From Metopolophium dirhodum (Eukaryota; Arthropoda; Insecta; Hemiptera; Aphididae): DNA of 64,000 nt. The notes below the pieces were generated by a model. The model was not told the DNA's origin. It ran no database searches and saw nothing but the letters and a program-made list of their open reading frames with translations. Both the position numbers and the translations under genes were made by a program. Below, in pieces: positions 57,173 through 64,000 of this stretch (position 1 is its first letter; each line of letters opens with the position of its first letter). Location: the NCBI RefSeq assembly GCF_019925205.1, contig NC_083565.1, positions 37,848,241 through 37,912,240 on the forward strand, read 5' to 3'.

Positions 57173-60034
57173 ATCTAGCGAAACCACATCCAAGGAGGTG
57201 AGGCTTGTGAGTTTCGCTGGGCGTCGCGGGGCTGACAGACCGCGGCGCTTGCCGAAGGCCAGGGCGTCCACGTCGCCGGCGGATGGATACTGACTTATAA
57301 AGTTTGCTAACACCGTGCCACCGTCCCATTTACGATTGATTACGTGAATCAACCGGTGACACGAGATCCAATCACGGCGTCTCTGACGAACGTCTCGCTG
57401 AAGTGCGTGAGATGAGAATCACAGAAGGCCGACGCTAGCTCCTATATGCTTAAGGCGTCGCGTCGGATGATTACTTCTCCGAAAATCTCTCATGAGTACC
57501 TTGACCGATAGATGGTTCGCATTAGCTATGAGCAAAGATGCGTTCCTGGCGGGAGAGATCAAACCGAGTGGATGGGAAGGCGTACTGGCGACCTGGTCGG
57601 TGGAGGGGCGGTGATCTGGATTCAGTCAATTGTTTGCAAATGACCCAGCTTTGGAAGGAGGACTCCGATGTTGTGCGCCGGAAACAACCTCGACGGCAGG
57701 GCGCCATCAGTGGCAAAACCTTGAACGCACCAGCCCCGCTGGGCCCGGCAAACACAGTTTGTCGTCAAAATAAGCACAATTTGCTACCGTAAGACTGAAA
57801 CCACCGAAGAGTGGGCGGAGCCAGGAACCACATACCTGATCTACGGGCAGGTAACATCTTAGTAACGTTAGGCGGAAGCGAGGGAACGGGTGCTAAGGCC
57901 CATCGTCGCCGTAAGAACAGCTAAAGAAACTGCGGTGACGACGGCGACGACGGGCTTGGATCCCCCGTTGCTGCGTGGAAACCGACCGTTACAAACAACA
58001 CGAGTCCACCAGAACTCTGAAGGCGGCAGAGCAAGGGCAGGTCTAGGGGACTGCTGGTTACACCGCGACCGGGCCGGTGTTCCCGCGCCCTTACGGGTGA
58101 AGCACACGCCGGTCGGGGAGGGGCTGGCGGGCGCCTGGAGCGGTCTGACCTAGGTTGCTGAAAGGGCATCGAGGTAACCCCGTGAAGACTTACTGGCACG
58201 CCCACCCACCTGGCAAGGACGGCCCAACCGGGTCACGACGAGTCAGGCGGGTAGACTGACCAGTACAAGTACACACCTGCTACCGACCGTGCCAAGACGA
58301 GTCACGTTGAGAGACTGGCTGACTAATCTGGTCCGGGAAAGGGGCAGGCGTGGTACGGTCTTAACGAAGCTAGCCCTAGAGCTTCGAGTTAACTGAACTG
58401 CAATCACAAGGGCTCGGGACAGGTCATGCTTGGTGCTAGCGAAATGACCAAGGATCTCCGAGTTCCCTGGGCCACCTGTACCTTCCAGGGTGGCAACCCG
58501 GTGGTTTAGATCACGCTAAGTCTCAAAAGGTCTGAAATGGGTAGGAAAGCGGGGGGCGCCCGAACAAGGCTACACCCTCGAGCGCACTCACGAAAAGCTT
58601 ACTCATGATTGTGCACAAGCAAAAATCGAGCAAAAAAGAGCCGCGGGATTGAGACCGCGGCTGACGATGTCCTGCCTCGGTACAGGACTGGGCGAATGAC
58701 GAACGGCCAGAAGGCGTCTTCGCACCCCCGGGTCACCTGAGGACCCCGTTCCGATCTCAACGCCAGTGGAGGGCGCATCTCCAAACCGAGCTTCCCGGGG
58801 TAATAGGAAGCACCTGGAGGTGGTCTCAGAGACTTACCGGTGGTGACGGGGAAGGGTCATCAATGAAGGAAAAGAGGACTGGCTAGGCAGTTTTCAGCAG
58901 ACCAGCCACTCCAACAGTATACCCCAGAGATGGGCAGCTTGTTAAACGCAGGTCCTCAAGGATCGCAGAGCATCTGCTTACACATACGACTGCCCGACCG
59001 TCAGCTACGAAAAAGCTCCGCGCTCAAGGTGCAAGCAATCGGAGCGGACTGAATCGCAGAGCGCGGACTCACGGAAAAAACCAATAACCGTGTTCCAGGG
59101 GTATTAACGCACTGAGGAAGGGAAGACCTGATAGGCACGTCAAAAGACCTCGACGTGGGTCCCCGAATAAGGACGACCGAGGTGATGGAGGGCACCTTCC
59201 TTTTTCGCACGGGACCATCTACCCAAGTGGGGGAACTATACCAACTGCGACAAACCAGTGGGCTTGGGCGAGAGGCGCCAGAGCATGACGAGTGAAGCAG
59301 ACGCGGACCTCCGTGGGAGCGCTGGTGCTTCTAGCATGAACCTGACTGAGAGCACACGGGCCCGACCAACTCGTGTGCGAACACGTGCGAGGTGGAAGTC
59401 CGGCTGGGGGACACCCACAGACAAGCACTCAAACCCGAACATTCGGTACAGACACGGCACCCGGCAAAAGAAAACCGTACCACTCAAAAAAGGTCGCATC
59501 GCGTCAGCGTAAGAACTGTCCCGATGCCGATGCTAGTGGGAAAAGAGTCGTTGTGAGTACTCTGGATAACGGATCCATAAATCTCATTTCGTGGGTCGAT
59601 GGGAGAGCCCTACTGAAAACCCGACTTAGCTAACGCCCGAACGGTATCAGTGCCCATCGAGCTTTGTGGCGTGCGTCCGGCCGACGCGCGCAGGTTCCTC
59701 GCGTGCTCGCGCTCGCTGGCCGCGCGACCGTGACTTATGTGGATGGCCTCGCGAAGACTGTGGAAGTAGCGCTTTAGTAGAATGGGAGCTATTTGACTGG
59801 GTCGAATCCAGCGCTCGCCGACGCGGTTATACGAAACCCACCGATCTATCTCGAACGAGAGCAGCCGGTGGGGGACCGTCAGCCTGGCGCCAGGGCGCCC
59901 TGACGTAACCCGTCGGAGGGATGTTTCCGCGTCACCCAAAGGCGTGAAGGAGCCGCCCTCGCGACAGATGGCTAAAGGTGTAAAAACCCCCGAGAGAATG
60001 GTCTTATAACTCCCTGTCACACAGTGGTTAGAAA
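57173..60034. mobile_element. G+C-rich insertion of unknown family, 13-bp target duplication
   Basis: The LINE coding sequence TPLPKLL|SPVPYIYPPW is interrupted exactly here. TGCCTAAACTGCT occurs before (57160-57172) and after (60035-60047) the insertion, a 13-bp target duplication. The roughly 2.86-kb insert is strikingly G+C- and CpG-rich against an A+T-rich window. It has no long frame with recognisable motifs. The longest frame is minus-strand 59610-60020 (136 codons), and several others overlap on both strands. Hairpins are conspicuous, for example 58639-58646 with 58655-58662 (8 bp) and 58669-58674 with 58683-58688 (6 bp). A T-arm/B-box-like GGGTCGAATCC lies at about 59802. There is no poly(A), no long terminal repeat and no obvious inverted termini. 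It could be a retrocopied structured RNA such as an rRNA spacer, or a non-autonomous element. I recognise no conserved 18S or 28S core motif. Confidence 0.75.
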
Positions 60035-60370
60035 TGCCTAAACTGCTCTCCCCTGTTCCCTATATTTACCCTCCTTGGAAAATGAACATAAACATCAACA
60101 CCTCAATGATCCAAGAAATCCAAAACATAGAGCCGTTCGAAATCCCTAAACATTTTAATGACATTATACTTTAGAATTTCTGTAATTACAAAATTATATA
60201 CACCGATGGATCAAAATCCAACGTCAAAACAGGACTAGCTATAATAATTACTGATGAAAAAACCTTCAAGTTCTCTTCACTGGAGATTAATTATATTTTC
60301 ACCATCGAGGCACTAGCGATCCTGAAAGCCATAGAACTAACTGAACAAATTGGAAAAATACAATAAATTG

Positions 60371-61147
60371 TTTTAAATTGTCATATCATATTATAGGCGT
60401 ATAATTAGAGTAATATATAAGATAGAGGCGTCTTCGGAGAAATTAAAAACAGGGCTTGAAATCAGTTTCAAAACCGATTTTATAAAACTGGTATAAACCG
60501 GTAAAAATTGAAAAAAAAAATATTGGATAACGGTATTAATTTTCAAACCGAAAATATAATTTAAAAAACATTATATTTTTTTGATAATATTTGTATCTTG
60601 AACATTTTGGAAAGTTTACTTTATACAAAAGACCAACACCCTTCATACTACAAGGAATCCATAGATATAACATTATTTAACTTCGGATGGACCGACATCC
60701 ATTCTCCTCTTGACTTGGCCTGTTCAAAACGAAAAACATAAAATTAGTCAACAGGCACAGGCGTACGGATGAATTGTTTTTATAAAGATTAAACTAATAT
60801 ATTTGTAATCAAACGTATATTCCATATTTCTTTCAATTATAGTATTAATATAATATGTGACTAGTAGCAACAATTAAATTAAACCAAAAATAAAATTCAT
60901 TTTTCGTAAGCTGAAAAAAATAACACGTGATCTACAAAATGGTAGGCTATGAACACCATTCAAGTCACAAAGAACCTTTAGATATAATAACCTTTTATTT
61001 AACTTTGGGTGGACCAAGATCCATTTTCTTCCACCTGACTTCGCCGGTTCAAAATGAAAAACATAAAATTAGTCAATAGACACAGGCGTACGGATGAATT
61101 GTTTAATTAAATTGTTTTGCTGTTATTTACAATCGAAACTTTTATAG
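60371..61147. repeat. intron DNA with a diverged direct duplication
   Basis: Two direct copies of about 160 bp occur at about 60627-60785 and 60945-61105. They share TAGATATAA, TATTTAACTT(C/T)GG(A/G)TGGACC, CCATT(C/T)TC(C/T)TC, CAAAA(C/T)GAAAAACATAAAAT and ACAGGCGTACGGATGAATTG. An element end of the CAGGGCTTGAAATC type starts at 60450. No exon is convincing before 61148. Confidence 0.7.
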
Positions 61148-61186
61148 GGCAATTGTTTGAAAATGGACTTATAAAAGGAATACCTG
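61148..61186 (+). CDS. candidate 39-nt micro-exon, phase 1-1 (weak)
   Basis: The acceptor ACTTTTATAG is followed by 39 open bases ending at CTG|GTACGT (61187), a weaker donor. In phase 1 it reads GG-CAA-TTG and so on (after the joining codon, QLFENGLIKGIP) and leaves phase 1 again. It fits the pattern of the neighbouring exons. The donor lacks the GTAAGT seen in the others, so it may be a non-exon. Confidence 0.3.
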
Positions 61187-61734
61187 GTACGTTCATTTTT
61201 TAAACTAATACAAAGCACTAATTTATTATGACTAACTTTGTTAGAAAACTGTAAGTGTTGGCTGTATCTGTCCACCGTTACGGTATGGTACAGCCATCAC
61301 TCGTCTCGACCAACTGATTGCACTTATTGCCCTCGATACAAAGACGACGCACACAATTAATATTATAAAATATATGAAGAGTTTGTACAAAAGAAGAATA
61401 GTATAATATTATCCTGTACGTTTGCCACTGGTTTTTTGTATTTAACAAACAGTCCATACAATATACATCCACTTATACATAAAGGTACGCAAACATAATC
61501 AGTGATTCTTAAAAAACTATTTATATAATTTTCAAAGATCTTTTTTGAGATTTTACACATTAAAACATATCAATGACTTATCTAGACATTTGATAGCCAG
61601 ACTTAATTATACATATCTTTATGTTGTAATTGCGTTCACAAGTTTGTGTAGTTGATTAGAATGAAATAAAAAACAGTAACAATCTGAGATAAACATATGT
61701 GTATTGTGTAATATAATAATTTATCTTTTCATAG

Positions 61735-61785
61735 ACTTGCAGAGATCGCCTAATAGTACATTTAAAGTAGTATTGACTCAATTTT
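61735..61785 (+). CDS. 51-nt micro-exon of the secreted-protein gene
   Basis: The acceptor TTATCTTTTCATAG is followed by 51 nt and the strong donor TTTT|GTAAGTATACATTA. In phase 1 the exon is open and encodes LQRSPNSTFKVVLTQF plus shared codons at each edge. The length is a multiple of three and the phase is symmetric. The sequence around both splice sites closely matches that of the exon at 62430 (TTTT(C/A)(A/T)TAG before, GTAAGTATACATTA after), indicating that the two exons and flanks arose by duplication. That is typical of effector cassettes built from repeated miniature exons. Confidence 0.6.
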
Positions 61786-62429
61786 GTAAGTATACATTAG
61801 GTATATTAGTTATTTATAATGTGATATTTAAATATTTTATAATGCATATGTTGACTGTTGATGAATAAGTATATTGAAAATTGAAATAGGTATTACAAAC
61901 ACGGCATTCCATTTTAGAGTAGGTACAGGTTCATCAGATTCATTTATATGATACAAATTTGGAAGGCTCCTGTAGCTAATCTTAATTCACTTTTGTTGAC
62001 ACTGTCTATTGGTTTTAGTCTACAATAGGAAGCTAATTAGTACACAATTGATTCATAGTTTAATTTCTATTTAGTAATTAATTTATGAACTTCTATTAGT
62101 ATGGTTGAGTGTCCTGAACATCATGTGTACGATAATTTGTTTAGTATCTATAATAAGTGAATTGTTCAATGAGAATTTGATATAATATTGTATAATATGT
62201 ATTACACATGCGAGTTAACTATTTAAAATAACATCCATAATTATAAGCAGATTTGTGTTGCCACTGACTACATATGTTTATATCACCGCTAAGAGATATT
62301 TAGTTATGATTCTTAAAAAAATGTTTCATTTAGATTGACTAATAATTAATTTGCAAACTTTGTTGAATATCATAAAAAAAACCAATAACGAACTGAGATT
62401 TACGTGTAATATAATTTTTCCTTTTATAG
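61786..62429. other. intron between the 51-nt and 63-nt exons
   Basis: A+T-rich. I checked the visible AG/GT pairs and found none enclosing a phase-1 open segment. Confidence 0.5.
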
Positions 62430-62492
62430 ATACATCATATGATATCCATACCGTAACACTTGAAAACAGAGACATTGTACCAACTCTTAACA
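62430..62492 (+). CDS. 63-nt micro-exon of the secreted-protein gene
   Basis: The acceptor TTTTTCCTTTTATAG is followed by 63 nt and the donor AACA|GTAAGTATACATTA (62493). In phase 1 it is open and encodes TSYDIHTVTLENRDIVPTLN plus edge codons. It is again a multiple of three and phase-symmetric. The spliced product from the recognised exons would be a signal peptide followed by a short hydrophilic chain; the remaining exons must lie beyond the window. No cysteine pair or known domain is visible yet. Confidence 0.6.
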
Positions 62493-62864
62493 GTAAGTAT
62501 ACATTACAAGTTATCATCATTGCTTACATATAGACGATAAATAATATTACAATAGGTAATAGGTACAAATAAAATACGTACTTATCATATATTAAAATCT
62601 TTATTAATGATACATAATACGTAGAGCGATCCCTAAATTCATACCTATCTCCTATTACATAGTTCCTATTGTAATTGTTATATTATGATACTTGGGAAGT
62701 GTGGTAAACCATCGTACTGAAATTAACATTGGCATAATACGTGAAATAATGTAACTCAAACGAAGTCGGAATATCATATTAATCATTATTTATTTCTTAG
62801 AATATTAATTTAATCACTTATAAGTTATAACAAATGTGCGTGAAATAATACAAAAAATCAAAAA
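62493..62864. other. intron sequence before the RTE-like LINE
   Basis: A+T-rich with no further exon recognised. An AG near 62801 is followed by an immediate stop in phase 1. Confidence 0.5.
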
Positions 62865-64000
62865 AACATACTATCTTTTATAGTGGTGGACAAAGACATG
62901 AGCGAGGAGTAGGATTTATTGTTAGCAATGAATACTTACCATACATAAAAAGATTTGAGCCGTATAATGACAGACTATGTTATATCCAAGTTGAATGTAA
63001 ACATATGAATTTAATATTGATAAATGGCTATGCACCTACAGAAGACAAGCAACAAGACGAGAAAGAAGCTTTTTATGAAGACCTGAACACGATATTCGAA
63101 TCAATTGCCAAAAGCCAACCGAAGATTATCCTTGGAGATTTCAACGCTAAAATAGGTAAAGAAGAAATGTATAGACCAAAAATAGGAAAAGAAAACCTCC
63201 AAACTCATTCTAATGAAAATGGAAACCGGCTAATAAACTTTGCAATCTCTAAAGGACTAAGGATAAGTAGCACGTGTTTCCCACACAAAAACATCCATAA
63301 AGAAACATGGGTCTCACCCGGAGGTAGTACCAAAAACCAAATTGATCATATCATGACAGATTTGAAGATAAACAATATTATAGAAGATGTCAGGAGCCAT
63401 CGTGGAGTGTCTGCTCAGTCAGACCACTTCTTAGTTAAAGCAAAAATACAAATTAAACTACCTCGCAAATGGAGAAAAAGAATAATAATAGAAGAAAAAG
63501 TTGATATAGATAACATAAAAAACTCTGAAATGTTAAAAGAATACAAAAATAAACTAAAGAACAAATTAAAGGACGGAATAGAGGCAGAAAATATTGAAAC
63601 CCATTGGAAAAAATTAGAGGGAATAATAAAAACAACTGCTTTGGAACACCTAGGAAAAAAGAAAAAAGTACAAAAGCATAAATGGTTTAACGATAAGTGT
63701 CAAAGCGCAATTGAAGAAAGGGATAAAGCGAGATCATTGATGCTTACAAACCCAAACACAGAAAACAATAACAATTTTGCCCAGAATCTTAGAGAAGCTA
63801 AACGTATAATAAGAAGGGAAAAACGATTATGGGAAAAGGAAAGAATAAAACAGATTGAAGACAACAGGACGAACCCGAAACTCTTCTTCAAACAAACAAA
63901 AGAATTAAAAACGGGGTATAACCCCAGAACAGAAATAATGAAAGAAGAAAATGGAGAACTTGTAACAGAAGGAGAAGAAATTGCAAAACAGTTTGGAAAA
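62865..64000 (+). mobile_element. 5'-truncated RTE-like LINE (endonuclease then linker), continues past the window
   Basis: A continuous open frame runs from about 62865 to the window end. It starts inside the endonuclease domain (FYSGGQRHERGVGFIV). It continues with ILINGYAPTEDKQQDEKEAF, the catalytic ILGDFNAKIGK, GNRLINFAISKGLRISSTCF, the WVSPGGSTKNQIDHIMTDL stretch and the SDHFLVKAKI end motif. A long Lys/Glu-rich linker before the reverse transcriptase follows. This style of endonuclease is the one annotated in insects as craniofacial development protein 2-like, derived from RTE-type LINEs; the clade is assigned from memory of that pattern. No stop occurs in over 1.1 kb, so it is a young copy. 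It is in the sense orientation of the secreted-protein gene. Confidence 0.85.

Larger units (their letters stand above)
53890..60370 (+). mobile_element. decayed I/Jockey-type LINE with RNase H domain, in the effector intron
   Basis: From about 53897 there is an ORF1-like Lys-rich frame (53897-54178). From about 54440 comes an endonuclease: ICLQETNLKPN, VVAILVKNNIKSS and MVGDFNS, then FFNSDHWPILIKI. The reverse transcriptase follows (55740-56890) and, beyond the G+C-rich insertion, an RNase H start (YTDGSKSNVKTGLAIIITDE, 60200-60260) that breaks off near 60366. Stop codons and frame changes are scattered through it, so it is inactive. It lies in the sense orientation inside a large intron of the secreted-protein gene. 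Confidence 0.85.

Noticed and set aside
58639..58700. CTGACGA between two hairpins, hammerhead-ribozyme-like
   Set aside because: The GAA that must follow stem II and the cleavage-site geometry are not in place.
59380..59425. GAGGTGGAAGTCCGGC stretch resembling an RNase P RNA core
   Set aside because: The bases that matter in the conserved GAGGAAAGTCC core differ, and no partner conserved regions were found.
59610..60020. 136-codon minus-strand frame in the G+C-rich insertion as a gene
   Set aside because: Overlapping frames of similar kind occur on both strands, as expected in G+C-rich DNA with few stops. No motif is recognisable.
57173..60034. The G+C-rich insertion as 18S/28S rRNA or a bacterial contaminant gene block
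   Set aside because: None of the conserved rRNA core motifs I know appears, and no long bacterial-type coding frame exists. The exact target duplication argues for insertion, not contamination.
61241..61253. TTGTTAG|AAAACT|GTAAGT as a 6-nt micro-exon
   Set aside because: Too short to distinguish from chance even though the phase fits.

Overview
The window looks like nuclear DNA of an aphid or a close hemipteran relative. It is strongly A+T-rich and full of short palindromic AATATTAT-type runs. It carries TTAGG-type arthropod telomere units, several hAT-like miniature elements with 8-bp target duplications, and Jockey/I-type and RTE-like LINEs. There is no bacterial-style gene organisation. 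Most long open frames are transposon remains or chance frames, and many of the small open frames do not start with ATG.

Layout. 1-4.6 kb: A+T-rich DNA, a possible broken coding exon (2418-2564), a LINE 3' fragment (2772-4196) split by a hAT element, and a decayed coding-like patch. 5.1-6.7 kb: a diverged direct duplication. 10.7-13.7 kb: a diverged tandem array split by another small hAT element. 14.2-15.1 kb: a second duplication. Its left copy holds a minus-strand signal-peptide exon with good splice sites, and its right copy is the same exon decayed. 15.8-18.4 kb: a foldback element and one half of an inverted pair of 0.75-kb elements (the partner is at 27.25-27.99 kb). 19.2 kb: a possible promoter and non-coding first exon. 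21.18-23.62 kb: a 5'-truncated, nearly intact Jockey-type LINE with a 12-bp target duplication. 23.8-29.1 kb: further non-autonomous DNA elements. 34.2-36.2 kb: a broken DNA-transposon transposase. 36.5-49.8 kb: a macrosatellite of three full 3.33-kb units, one shortened unit and a remnant. 52.2-62.5 kb: the probable real gene. 53.9-60.4 kb: a decayed RNase H-bearing LINE lying in an intron of that gene. Nested in the LINE is a roughly 2.86-kb G+C-rich insertion (57173-60034) with an exact 13-bp target duplication and no recognisable coding content. 62.9-64.0 kb: a 5'-truncated RTE-like LINE running off the window.

The two most interesting signals are these. (1) A plus-strand secreted-protein gene appears to be built from a signal-peptide exon (52295-52388) and tiny phase-1 exons of 27, 39, 51 and 63 nt, all open and all multiples of three. 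This is the architecture of aphid miniature-exon effector genes (pea-aphid cassette effectors, bicycle genes). A minus-strand candidate at 14.2-14.5 kb has a similar design. (2) The G+C-rich insertion has hairpins and no coding frame I can identify, as if a long structured RNA or an unknown element had been copied into the LINE.

I could not run homology searches. Family names rest on motifs read by eye, and exon calls on splice signals and reading-frame continuity.
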